Source of the DNA: Calliopum simillimum | Taxonomy: Eukaryota > Arthropoda > Insecta > Diptera > Lauxaniidae | NCBI GenBank assembly: GCA_951812925.1 | Contig: OX638372.1 | Span: forward strand, 53,938,028 to 54,002,027 | Direction: 5' to 3' | Length of the DNA stretch: 64,000 bases | Part shown: positions 11,550 through 22,400 of the stretch, piece after piece | Numbering within the stretch: position 1 is the stretch's first letter | How the letters are laid out: each line of letters starts with the position of its first letter | Notes under the pieces: generated by a model | Database searches by the model: none | What the model was told of the DNA's origin: nothing | Seen by the model: the letters and a program-made list of their open reading frames with translations, nothing else | Position numbers and translations under genes: made by a program

Positions 11550-11808
11550 TGTTATTAAAACTACAACTAGACATCTACATTGTTCATGTTTTGAGAAAAA
11601 AGCGTTTTAAGTATTTTGAAATTAGTTTTTTGTATGAGATTTTGAAGTTTTCTGCTTTTTATTCTTTATATAAAATTGGATGGAGATTTTATTTCAAAAA
11701 AGCGACCAGACTGGAGCATATAGCTGTTTTTTTTTTCATGTTTCTGTATACTTAACTCAAAACATCAATATATGTAGATGTCTAGTTTTAGTTTTAACCC
11801 GACGATAT
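11550..11808. mobile_element. Hairpin MITE, CGTCGGGTTAAAAC family, copy 1
   Basis: Inverted ends TTAAAACTACAACTAGACATC (left) and the complement ending CCCGACGATAT (right). The same termini bound 39361-39637, and the adjacent interiors also match (the blocks around ATGTTTTGAGAAAAAA and AAAACTTC). The left end has lost the outer CGTCGGG part. Non-coding. Confidence 0.65.
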
Positions 11809-12701
11809 GATATCATTTCACAAAAACCAAGGCGTTTAAGTCATGGAAACATTTTGTCATATAATCTAAAGAAGCTGGTCATTGAAGATGTCATTCATTA
11901 TGATGACACTTTCAATGTTAAGAGAATAAAGTGACGCTCCCATTTAAGTTGCCAGACACAAATTGTTTGGTTAAAGTTTTATTCGCAAAACTTTCATAAT
12001 TCATATTTTATCTATGTATGTGAGTAGACAATAAATTTTTGCTAATTAATTACTTTAAATGACAGTTCTGTGACAACAATTGTCTTTTGTACCTTCGCGC
12101 CACTAGAGTCATGTGCGTTTTCTGTTTTGCTGAGTTTTTTTGCTAAAAATTTACAATTTTATTTACTTTACTTAAATTGTATTAGAGAGATATTTTTGGG
12201 GAATTTTCAGACTATTTTTAGTAGTATATCTATAGAAGTTATTAGCTTTTCTGTTAAATAAATGTCAGCCGATTTTCATTGATAATTATGTTATATATTA
12301 AAAAAATTAACTTTGTTTAAGTTCAAACTTGTGCATGCTAAGCTTTTTCCAATGACTGGCTGAGTTTTTAAAATCGAATATATATACTTATGTCAATTTT
12401 CGAAAAAGTCTCCTGTTAAAAAATCAGTTATAGGGTCTCGGTAGAGATTTTGAGTAATCAATAAATCAAGTAAATAACTTCAGGGATACTATTTCCCGAT
12501 CTTAGGACAATAATATTCTATTCTACTTGTTATGTATTTAGAAATAACTTTATTGTCATAAGGTTTCGATCCATAGCACTATTCGCACAGATGCCAAAAC
12601 CTCTAAACACAACCTTATAGAGTGTTCGGCACCCTGTCATAACTCAAACGTCTCCATGAAACAGGAAAAGTTTAACGGAGCTGAGCATGAAACATAAGTA
12701 G

Positions 12702-12838
12702 TTAGGGTATTCCTGAAAAAGTGTAAAAGCCTCGAAAACTTCTTAAAATCTTAAAACTGTCAAAGTTCGTATTGATTTTGACAATTATTACGAGTTTTCG
12801 AGGTTTTCAAGGTTTTTACACGTTTTAAGGAAACCCTC
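12702..12838. mobile_element. Small palindromic MITE, copy 1
   Basis: Ends TTAGGGTATTCCTGAAAAAG and the complement of GAGGGTTTCCTTAAAACGTG. The inside is also palindromic (CCTCGAAAACTT versus GAGTTTTCGAGG), with the shared core CTGTCAAAGTTCGTATTGAT. A second copy is at 26487-26632. No coding potential. Confidence 0.65.
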
Positions 12839-12879
12839 AGCATAAGGTTTCTAAACTCTATAGCTTATCTAAAACATCA

Positions 12880-13260
12880 TAGGCTTGGCAAAATAAGACT
12901 ATAATTAAGACTAAAAACCTTTGCCGTCAGAAATCTATCTATTTTCGGCACAAAATTTTTGGATTGCATATGAGTTCAGACAAGTAGTCTTAGTTCAGCT
13001 AAGGTCTTTTTTGTACCTTTCTAGTCAAAAAAATTAGATGCATGAAAAAATAAAAATTAGCTTAGGAGGTTGAGTACCTAAGGAAAATTATCTTATTAGG
13101 TACAGTTTGCTAAAATCCAATTATTTTCACTACTGAAAAACCAAAAAAATAGATCTTTAAGTTTCCAGGAGAGTGAGACCAGGAACCTGAGATTTTTCCA
13201 CATTTTAGTCAATAAATCGTCAATACAACGTTCAATGACGACATTATAGAGTTCAAGAGT
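12880..13260. repeat. Dispersed 'CAGGAGACTGA' repeat, copy 1
   Basis: Contains TTTCCAGGAGAGTGAGACC.AGGAACCTGAG and surrounding sequence that recurs at 44270-44530 (same order: TTCAGCT.AGTCTTTT, then TTTCCAGGAGACTGA, CCTGAGGTTTTT.CA). Short pieces of the motif also occur near 15700 and 15850. Nature unknown. Confidence 0.5.
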
Positions 13261-13290
13261 AAAATATCATGGATTTATAGCCGATAAATG

Positions 13291-14295
13291 TAAGGGAATA
13301 GTGTCGGGTGTGGGCACCTTTTTGTTTTCGACTCATATCTTTTGACCAAGTGCATATTATGCAGACATATAAGTATCAATAGAAAGCTAGAACCTTAGCT
13401 AACTACTGGTGAAGAAAGTAAATTGATTTCGTCAGTTGGAAAAATTATATAAAAAAAAATAGTGAAGTGATCATTTTTGACAAAAAAAAAAATGTTGAGT
13501 CGGTTGTGGGCACCCTTAGAAAATCGGCTTGAAATGGGAAAATATGAAGTTAAACGAAATCAAATGAAGAAAGCAAAATTAATTTATTTTGAAAACATTG
13601 ACTCACACAAATTCAACAAATTCTGCTGAACGGCTTGTTGTCCTGAAACCAGACTTGATTGTCTTCGGCGTCAATGCCAGATCAATTGTTTTGCAGACTA
13701 AACCGGCTGGGTGACGTAATTTCTAGCCGTTGTTGACATTGCTTTTTTGCCAAGCATTATTTTTTTTTGTACCAATCCATTTCCGCAATCTGCAGATTAT
13801 ATACTGGTTTATAACATACGTCAGTGGTGTAGAGGATAAGTTTCAGTCTATCAGTTGGAAGGTTTAAGGTTTGAACCCTGGTGCGGTCATTCGATAACTT
13901 TTTTTTTTTGCCATGTCAAACATTTGAAGTGTTTGTTTCAAAGATAAGGAAATTCTGTTGTGTGAATTTTTTGGTTTCATTCGGTTTTGAATCACAAAAT
14001 ATAATGAATTTACTGCATAAATATGGAATGCATTCAGCTTTTCGTTTGATTTAATTCGATTTATCGCACTTGGAAAGTGATTGAAAAAAACTTTTGTGTT
14101 GACTTTCACTTATTCAAAAATAGTTTTCTTCTCAGCACAAAGCAAATGCGTCTGTTTGTTCCGGTATATGCACAAAAACTTCGTGCTGTCATAACTCGCT
14201 CTTTACATTTGTCAGATCGCCGTATTTGTTTTCTGTCAAAAGTAAAGGGGGGTACCCACATTCGACCTATGCCCACAGGCGACACTATTCCCCTT
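13291..14295. mobile_element. Non-autonomous DNA element with GGTGTGGGCACC ends, copy 1
   Basis: Begins TAAGGGAATAGTGTCGGGTG and ends with the complement, CGACACTATTCCCCTTA. Just inside each end are GTGGGCACC or GGTACCCAC strings. A second copy (62703-63855) shares both ends and long internal blocks, including TTTTTGTTTTCGACTCATA and GGTTGTGGGCACCCTTAGAA. The middle of this copy differs from copy 2 and holds a tRNA-like sequence. No transposase frame. Superfamily unknown. Confidence 0.7.
13819..13889 (+). pseudogene. tRNA-like relic (A-box/B-box plus T run)
   Basis: GTGGTGTAGAGGATAAG resembles a tRNA A-box/D-arm. AGTCTATCAGTTGGAAGGTTTA resembles an anticodon arm plus variable loop. GGTTTGAACCCTGGTGCGGTCA resembles a B-box/T-arm and acceptor. 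A run of T follows at 13900. The 5' acceptor strand does not pair with the 3' strand, so it is not a functional tRNA. A related segment lies at 19801-19855. Confidence 0.35.
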
Positions 14296-14406
14296 ATTAT
14301 AAATACCTACAAAATAAATTATTCACGAAAATGATAATCAGGGACTTGAGAATCCGACTAGCACTGACACTATCTCACACAACTTTCGACTAAAATAACC
14401 AAGATA

Positions 14407-15610
14407 CGAGGGGCACTATTTATATTTCGGAAACTGGCAACACTAATGTCAATGGCTAAAATCTGGCAACACCATAATAAAGTTTGATTTTTTTTAGCAT
14501 AAACGTGCTCACAACGTTTTAATGTACAAGTGCGATTTGTTTTGTTTCCAGTGAATTAAGAAAATCAATTTGGCCAAAAAATGGAAATTTCAAGAAAAGG
14601 TTTTCGTTGGATTATTTTTCACAACTTTCAACGTGGATTATGTCAACAAGAATGTGTTCTTTGTATGGTGATAAAGCACCATCAAAAACCACAGTATATG
14701 GTTGGTATAGTGAATTCAATTGTGGTCGGAGTTCGGTCACCGACGAATTCCGTGAAGGTCGTCCAAAATCCGTTGTTGAGCTACGAAACATCGATGCAGT
14801 GCATGAACTGATAATAAAAGATCGTCATGTGGCATATTGTGAGATAGAGGCATCTTTGCACATTAGTTCCACTCCAATACTTCGATTTTGCATGAACACT
14901 TAGTTGTACAAAACGTTTGTTCTCGTTGGAAACCCCATAATTCGGTGTAATTAAATGATTAAAAAATTCGACCGTGGTGCTTCAAAAGACGTGTATAAGA
15001 TTGTGGCAGGTGACGAATCATGGATATATGCGTATGAGCCGAAAACAAAACAGCAGTCGACCGTGTGGGTATTCGAAGACGAGCTAAATCCAACAAAATT
15101 AGTTCGTGGAAGGAGCACAGCGAAGCAAATGGTCGCCTGTTTCTTCGGCCGAATGGGTCATGTGGCCACTGTTTCGCTTGAGCAACGTAGAACGGTCAAT
15201 TCTGAGTGGTATGAAGTCTTCGGAGAAATTCGTAAAACCAACCCTCGAAGATAAATCATTCTCCATCATGACAATGCGAGCTCTCACACATTTCGTGAAG
15301 CAGGTGAATTGATGACTCATCCTACGTACAGTCCTGATTTGGCACCCAATAACTTCTTCTTGTTCGCGAACATCAAAGGTAAACTGCATAGTCAACGATT
15401 TACGAGAGCCGAAGAAGCAGTTGAAGCGTTCAAAAACCATGATTTGGAGGTGTCTCAAGAGGAATGGGAAAACTGCTATGACAAATGGTTTGAACGAATG
15501 CAGAAGTGTATTGATCATCAAGGGGAATATTTTGAAAAACAATAAAGCCATTTTCAATTAAAAATGTTTGGTATTGTTTGCTATTCCCGAAATATAAGTA
15601 GTGCCCTACG
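14407..15610 (+). mobile_element. mariner element, nearly full length, decayed
   Basis: Inverted ends beginning CGAGGGGCACTATTTATATTT (left) and CGTAGGGCACTACTTATATTT (right complement), each flanked by TA (14405-14406, 15611-15612). At 1204 bp it is close to the normal size of a mariner. The 5' untranslated leader (TCTGGCAACACCATAATAAAG and onward) is the same as in the element at 50195-50937, so they are one family. Confidence 0.92.
14581..15545 (+). pseudogene. mariner transposase pseudogene
   Basis: Starts MEISRKGFRWIIFHNF, then shifts frame near 14650 into YGDKAPSKTTVYGWYSEFN. It stops around 14900, reopens at FDRGASKDVYKIVAGDESWIYAY (first catalytic Asp), stops again at 15254 and resumes with ILHHDNASSHT and SPDLAPNNFFLF to the terminal GEYFEKQ-stop at 15545. 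All regions of a DD34D transposase are represented, but with at least three disruptions. The third catalytic Asp (normally APNDFFLF) is Asn. Dead copy. Confidence 0.88.
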
Positions 15611-16114
15611 TATGAGATAAGTGCAGGCGATCCTAAGGTTACTTTACTTCGGCCGTGAGCATTAATGAAACATAAAAGTTTTTAGATATTTTAATGTGCC
15701 AGGAGACTGAGAAAAATGTTGAGGGACAAAGTTCAAAAACTAATTGGTCAATTGCACAGCTTGCAATTATATTGAAACACTATTGATTGCATATATACTC
15801 AAAAATGAGTTTGATTTACCATTAAAACTTTAGTTTCGGAAGAGAGACATGCCAGGAGACTTAGAATTTGGCACTTCAAAGTTAAATTTTTGTATGAAAT
15901 ACCTTGGGGTTTGAGCTAATTTTCGGTGTTATACTAAAAACACTTTAAGTTGTTAAGTTTTGTTCTTAACTCAAAGCGTTATATTTACAAAAAATGTACA
16001 AAATAAGGTGAGCCACAGAATATTCCCTCGTGAGTAGAATCCCCCAGAGAACTGTACAAAGTATTTGCTAGTTGAGTTTTGCACACTATTCAGAAATATT
16101 TTTATCGCCTTTTT
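15611..16114. other. No gene seen
   Basis: AT-rich. Contains two copies of the GCCAGGAGACT motif (near 15700 and 15850) found in the repeat at 12880-13260. Otherwise unrecognised. Confidence 0.4.
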
Positions 16115-17036
16115 TATACCCTACACCCAGAGTATATTCACTTTGTCCTTCCGTTTGTAACGCAGAGAAGGAGGCGTTGCAGATATAGAAAAGTATATAT
16201 ATTCTTGATCAGCATCACCTCCTGAGTCAATATAGCTATGTCCGTCTGTCTGGCTGGCTGTGTGTTGAAATACACTTTTTGGGAAAACTGAGCAAGATAA
16301 TTCACTGAAATTTGGTACACTTCCTCCATCGCCAAAGTAAGCTCGGGGGATTGAAAATGAGCAAAATCGGTCAACGGACACGCCTACCGCCCATACAAAA
16401 AATGTATTTAAAATGCAATATTAGGAGTATTTTTCACGACAATGCAACCAAAATACACATGAATACTACGAATTGTAAGCAAAAGCTCTTAAAAAAAACT
16501 GGGCTGATTTGGACAAGAGGGCGTGACACCTCCCATATAAGCAAAAGCTTCAAAACGCTATAACGAAAGCGTTTTTTGAGATATTCAAACCAAAATTGAC
16601 TCAGACACTAACAATTATAAATGAAAGCTCTCAACAAAAATTGGGTGAAGTCGGACAAGGGAGCGTGGTACCTCCCATATAAGCAAAAGTTTCAAAATGC
16701 TACACTGAAATAGTTTTTTGAGATAACCCAACCAAATATCACTCAAATACTAAAGACTATAAATGCACGTTCTAAGCTTAAACTAGACGAACTCCGACAA
16801 GAGGGCGTGGCACCTCCTATATAAACAAAAGCTTCAAAACGCTATAATGAAAACGTTTTTTGAGATAATCCAACCAAATTCCACCTGACACTAAAAACTA
16901 TAAATGCAAGCTCTGAACAAAAACTGGGTGAACTCGGACAAGAGGGCATGGTACCTCCCTTACAAGCAAAATTTTCAAAATACTGCAGTGTAGGGTATTT
17001 ATTTTTTGGCCAGGCCAAAATTTACACCCTTATTGG
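16115..17036 (+). mobile_element. DINE-1/Helitron-like element, copy B
   Basis: Starts TATACCCTACACCCAGAGTATA. It carries the conserved GAAGGAGGCGTTGCAGATATAG, TATATATATTCTTGATCAG and GTCCGTCTGTCTGGCTGG blocks, then four tandem GGCACCTCCCATATAAGCAAAAG-type units. It ends with the TTTGGCCAGGCCAAA palindrome and ACACCCTTATTGG. The last bases deviate from CTAG, so the 3' end has mutated. Plus orientation. Confidence 0.72.
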
Positions 17037-18138
17037 TTTTTTTGATTTCACTTTTTTTTCCGGTGGATTTTATTAAAATCTGTTTAATTTAATTTTTTTT
17101 TTTTCATAAAAATGTTTATTTTACTTTTTATTAAAAAAAGCAAAAAAAAAAAAAAACGAAGCCACGGGATGTAGTAAGTAATTTCATTATATGTATTTCA
17201 TATCGTAAACACATCATTTCGTTTTTTAAGTGCATAAATAAAATGATATTTTTGTCGGTTTTTGTTTATCCATAGCAGTAATATGGCCGCATCGTGGTAT
17301 ATTCAAAGCAGCAAATAGCGCCATCTGTATATGGCGCGTTCCCACGTATCTGTGGATATAAAGAAATGCTTTATGGTTATCTATAATTATATATGTATGT
17401 TCATATGTAAATATTATTTAGTATTTACATACATATAGCGAGATATTTTGAAATTGAGATCATATGGAAATTTATGATCTCATCTTTGTACAAGAAAGTA
17501 AATAAATTGCAATTATTTTGCTTATCAGCAGACAGTGGTGGGTTTGTAGGAGTAGAGTGCGTTACTTAGATTATGGGCTGGTCAGCGAATAAAAGCAAAA
17601 AGATTTTTTCTTCCATTGAATTTCGTGTGAAATTGAAATTGTGTACATGATATGAAATTGAAAGTTTTTTTTCTTTGTGCAATTTCATTTTAATCCAAAT
17701 AAGCCCATAAAAGAAACATTTTTTTTTCTTTCTAATGCTAATTCAAAGAACTAATTGCTTAGTGACCTTAATTTGAATATCTATGTTTGTTTAAGTTGTG
17801 CGCATTTTGTTTGCCAACATATAAATTTCAATAAATTATCATAAGACACGCATTTCTGTTTGAAGTTTAATTCGAATGATAGATATAATTTTCTAGTAGG
17901 TTCTTTATTGTATAAGTGTGGAGAGTATTTTTTTTTTCAAAACCTCTACAAGTACATAAAACATGCTCTGCTGCTGTTACCAAGTCCTCTAAACAGAGTC
18001 TACAGGAATCGTCGTCTACCAAACTCATCTTCTTCAGGTGAGAATTAAGCTTACAGTGACTTTATATTATTTGTTGAGGTTTAAAATAGCTTGTACCTTA
18101 ACTTGTTTTGGATTGATTGAACTTTTCGCTTGCCCCCT
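17037..18138. other. No confirmed gene; possible exon ending at 18035
   Basis: AT-rich with long A and T runs (17085-17160). Around 17950-18035 the composition rises and ends in TTCTTCAG followed by GTGAGA, a strong splice-donor context with an open Ser-rich frame upstream. No homologue recognised and no matching acceptor proven. Confidence 0.25.
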
Positions 18139-19523
18139 CACGGTGCTTGTGGGAGAATTTAAATAAAATTTTGATGTGCCTCGGATTTTTTTGTAAATTC
18201 TTATTATAGATGTCAATAGAAGTTATTCTATGTAAAAAATAAAATTATAGAGGTGGCGCTTTTTAAGGTAATCCCTTTTCCAATTGGGGCATTTTCCCAT
18301 ACAAAAAAATAAAATTTTTTTTTTTAACTACATTAAACAAAAATCAAAATAATCACATTCGATGTGTTTTGCGATGCTTCACGCGAATCCGACCTCAAAA
18401 TCGCTCTATCGTGTATAGTTTTTGAGATATTCTAATCTAAAAGCCAAAGAAAGTCGTTTTTTGCCATGTTTTGAAGCTATATAACTATGTAACATATCAT
18501 TTATTCGTTAAATGTGGTTAAAATACTTGAAAGTCATGATCTTTTCCTTTAAAATCTAATTTAAATTATGTTTATATATTCATGCTTCTAAGAGATATCG
18601 TAGACCGAAATATTGGCTAAACAGGTTTTTTGCACTTTTGTGTCTTTTTAGGTTAGGATATCTTTGACGAAAAAAAAGATATCAACATAATTTAAATTAG
18701 GTTTTAAAGGCAAAGATTAGGACTTTAAAGTTGTTTATCAGATTTAACGAAATTAAAATTTCTTTCACATTTTAAACATGTTCAACGAACCGACTACTTG
18801 TAAATTCAGCCGTTTGACACCCCGAGTGTTGTTACGTGTATGCCATACGGCTTAATTTTAAAATGGTCGGTTCGTTAAACATGCTTAAAATGTGAAAGAA
18901 ATTTTAGTTTCGTCAAATCTGGTAAACAACTTTAAAGTCCTAATCTTTGCCTTTAAAACCTAATTTAAATTATGTTGATATCTTTTTTTTCGTCAAAGAT
19001 ATCCTAACCTAAAAAGACACAAAAGTGCAAAAAACCCGTTTAGCCAATATTTCGGTCTACGATATCTCTTAGAAGCATGAAGATATAATCATAATTTAAA
19101 TTAGATTTTAAAGGAAAAGATCATGACTTTCAAGTATTTTAACCACATTTAACGAATAAATGATATGTTACATAGTTATATAGCTTCAAAACATGGCAAA
19201 AAACGACTTTTTTCGGCTTTTAGGTTAGAATATCTCTAAAACTATACATGATAGAGCGATTCTGAGGTCGGATTCGCGTGAAGCATTGCAAAACACATCG
19301 AATGTGATTATTTTGATTTTTGTTTAATGTAGTTAAAAAAAAAAAATTTATTTTTTTGTATGGGAAAATGCCCCAATTGGAAAAGGGATTATCTTTAAAA
19401 AAGCGCCACCTCTATAATATTATTTTTTGCATAGAATAACTTTTATTGACATCTATAATAAGAATTTACAAAAAAATCCGAGGTACATCAAAATTTTATT
19501 TAAATTCTCCCACAAGCACCGTG
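18139..19523. repeat. 1.4-kb near-perfect palindrome (fold-back element)
   Basis: 18139-18793 is the reverse complement of 18866-19523 with few mismatches, separated by about 72 bp that themselves partly pair (CAGCCGT with ACGGCTTA). The ends are CACGGTGCTTGTGGG and its complement. Each arm contains shorter motifs (ATAATTTAAATTAGGTTTTAAAG, GATATC.TT) that are inverted again within the arm. There is no open frame of note. A fold-back transposon or a hairpin-RNA source is possible. Confidence 0.85.
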
Positions 19524-19740
19524 CCCTTGGACTCCCCAGTGGTCGATAAATTAAGTTTCTTCCCATTTCCAAATTTAGTTATTTCTAAAGCTGTTGTTCA
19601 CTCCCCTGGATGGTTCTAGGGGTTCTGGAAGTAATGAGCGTGCCGCTCTTGGCCAAGCAATCTGACCTTCCATTGCGTTCTTGCCCCTCGTGCCAAGGCA
19701 TCTAGATTAGAGTCACATCATTTCTTCTGGATAAGGCGAG
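19524..19740 (-). pseudogene. LINE RNase H-domain remnant
   Basis: The reverse strand reads VTLI-stop-MPWHEGQERNGRSDCLAKS, matching the RNase H tail of I/LOA-type non-LTR retrotransposons (usual form: IWIPGH.G..GNE.AD.LA). A better preserved copy of the same sequence lies at 36110-36810. A stop codon interrupts it. Confidence 0.55.
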
Positions 19741-19800
19741 TGAATTCGTTTTTGATGTACGTTACAGGTTCGAAACGGATCCATAAAAGTAGAAAAAAAG

Positions 19801-19855
19801 ATTCGCACCACGGTTCGAACCTAAGACCTTTCGACTGTTAGACTGTAGTTACAAA
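19801..19855 (-). pseudogene. tRNA-like relic
   Basis: The reverse strand reads AGTCTAACAGTCGAAAGGTC, then TTAGGTTCGAACCGTGGTGCG, then a T run. It aligns base by base with the 3' half of the relic at 13819-13889. Only the 3' half (B-box) is present. Confidence 0.35.
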
Positions 19856-19969
19856 TAGGTATACAACATGTATACACAATTTTATATTCGAATGTTTTTG
19901 TGTATTTAATTTCAATTTAATTAAACAAAAGTAAATAAATTAAAAAAAGGAAAATGCAGAAGTGAACTA

Positions 19970-20070
19970 AAAAAAATATAAAATAAAAAAAAAATAAAAA
20001 AAAAAAAATAAAAAAAATTAAAAAAAAAAAATGACCCTCACTGGGATTTGAACCCGTGCCAATGAATGCC
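19970..20070 (-). repeat. A-rich tract next to a B-box-like tRNA tail
   Basis: 19970-20030 is almost pure A with spaced T. Directly beside it the reverse strand reads GGCACGGGTTCAAATCCCAG then TGAGGGTCA and the complementary T run. The T-arm-like box followed by T residues resembles the end of a Pol III transcript or tRNA-derived repeat. Weak evidence. Confidence 0.3.
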
Positions 20071-20656
20071 AAATATTTTTATGATTTGTCGCAAGCGATA
20101 AAAAGATTTGGTTGCAACAATTCGTGAAATGGTTCGTTGAAGTTACAGAAATATTTCCGACGACTTATTTTTTATTTGTATCAAGTGAAATATTTCTCCA
20201 AGTGTTTGCTGCAAATACTTATCACTTGGGACAAAAGATAAATGTTTGCTTGAAATAATAAGTGTTTGTTTCAAATATTCGATAATTTGCCGCAAATACT
20301 TTCCAAGCAATCTTTTTTCTGAGTGCAAGCTTAAAACTCCCAGGTTTAAATTTGTCCTTCAGAGAAAAGATACCAGTGTGGTCTTACAAGTGTTTATTTT
20401 GAGGCCTTTCTCTCGGCACCAGCCTAGAGCTAATTGCCACGCCACGAAGAGTAATGAATATAAGAATATAAGCTTTCAGAATCAATAGTGAATCCGTATA
20501 AAAACTTTGTTGTTGGGCAGATAGAAGTTGGTTTTGAAGTAATTTGTTATGATGAATTTGAGTCCAAGGTCAAAATTGTGATATTTTAAGTGGTATACTC
20601 GAAAAATTGACTTTGAGGTTAATTTTCAGGTTATTTATAGCTCATTTCCACTAATC

Positions 20657-21252
20657 ATACCCTACACTCATGCTATATTCACTTTGTCCTTCCGTTTGTA
20701 ATGCAGAGAAGGAGGCATGGCAGATATCGAAAAGTATATACATTCTTGATCGGCGTCACCTCCTGAGTCGATATAGCTGGGTGTCTTTCTGTGGAAATAT
20801 TTTTTACGGGAAAACTAACAAAGATAATTCGATGAAAGTTCAGTGGCTTTGCCGTAAAAGCTAGCTCGAGGGATTGAAAATGAGCGAAATAGGTAAATAA
20901 ACACGCCTACCGCCCATATAAAAAATATATTTAAAATGCAACTTTAGGAGTATTTTTCATGACAATGCAACCAAAATACATACAAATGCTAAAAATTGCA
21001 AGCGCAAGCTCTGAAAAAAAACTGGGCAAAATCGGAGAAGAAGGCGTGGCACCTCCCATATAAGCAAAGGCTTCAAAACGCTATACTGAAAACGTTTTTT
21101 GAGATAATCCAACCAAATTTTACTCAGACACCTAGAACTATAAATGCAAGTTTTGAGCAAAAACTGGGTGATTTCGGACAAGAGGGCGTGGCATCTCCCG
21201 GCAGTGTATGGTATTAAATGTATGGCCAGGCCAAAGGTTACACCCTTACAAG
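20657..21252 (+). mobile_element. DINE-1/Helitron-like element, copy C (short)
   Basis: Same 5' blocks as the other copies (CCTTCCGTTTGTAATGCAG, GGAGGCATGGCAGATATCG, TATACATTCTTGATCGGCG, GAGTCGATATAGCTGG) but without the GGCT microsatellite. It has two tandem GGCACCTCCCATATAAGC-type units. It ends ATGGCCAGGCCAAAGGTTACACCCTTACAAG, so the terminal CTAG has mutated. Plus strand. Confidence 0.7.
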
Positions 21253-22400
21253 TTTTAATATAACACGGAAAGAAAAAAATGTTCTAAAATCTAGCTCAAA
21301 TCGTTCTTAAATTAAATATTCAGAATTAAGCCCAATATAGCATGAAATCATCCCAAAATACGCCCAACTTGTTCGCAATTCAAGCTCAAATTTGGGCATA
21401 ATATAAATTTTGATAATTAAGACCAATTGTACTCAATGCAAGCCATTTTGTACTTGTTTATCAAAAAAAAAAATAAGCCCATTTTTTGCTTTTCATTTGT
21501 GTTTATTCGTGTGTTTATGATTCTCAATATGACTATGTCATCTACTGCTTAAATAATTCCTGCTCGACAACCAAATTGTGTATTTATAATAGAGTAAATA
21601 CTGCTGACATCCCATAATGGGGTGTTACGATGTACTGAGGTGTCTTTGGACATTTTGGTACATTGATTTTTAAAAATGAAATGACATTTCTTGCATTGGG
21701 CAAAAATGGTCATATTCATATTTTGATGAATAAAGAATTATGAAGAACAAATGGCAATATTTATTTTTTTTATAAACAAGTACAAAAGGGCTTAGTTTAA
21801 GCACAAATGAGTTCAATAAATTTTTGATGAACAATCCAAAATTGAATTGAATTAAGCTAAAATGGGCATATTCACTTTTTTGATAAACAATCACATTATT
21901 ACTTGATATCAAGAAAATTATGGACAAGCTGAAAATCACACTCAAAATTGATTGGTTTCGGATTGTTTTTAGCTCAAAATTTTCTACGTGAAGTAGTACT
22001 TAGTAATGCTCTATCCTATTTGTGAAAAATCAATGCTAAAAAAAGCCTTGATTTTGAGAATCAAGTCTTTGTCTGGTCTTATTCATGATCATGCTTTTGC
22101 TATTGACTTTGTACTTTCTATTAACCTAAGGAATAAAAAAAAAAAAATACTGATAAAATTGCTAAAGGGTATTCAGTGGGATAATTTCAAAAAATCATTT
22201 GTTAAAATTCCGAACTAAGAGATTATTCTATGCTCAAAAGTGGCGCAGCAACCCTATTAACTATAAATAATCTAGACCAATATCAGTCTTGGTCTTGAAA
22301 TAATATCAACATTTTGGTCTCGAAAACTTACGAAGGCTAATTCAAGCAAAATTCAAGCTCAAGATTAATTTTGCTTATCACTTCCTTTTCCCTTCAAAAT
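21253..22400. other. No gene; loose repeats of 'AAGCTCAAATTGGGC' type
   Basis: Related short strings (AAGCYCAAATKGGC, GATAAACAATCAC, AAAATTGATT) recur in both orientations between 21290 and 21960. Near 22290 there is CAGTCTTGGTCTTGAAA, also found at 60470-60740. No coding potential recognised. Confidence 0.35.

Noticed and set aside
15099..15557. 152-residue reverse-strand frame
   Set aside because: Antisense shadow of the mariner transposase, which reads clearly on the + strand.
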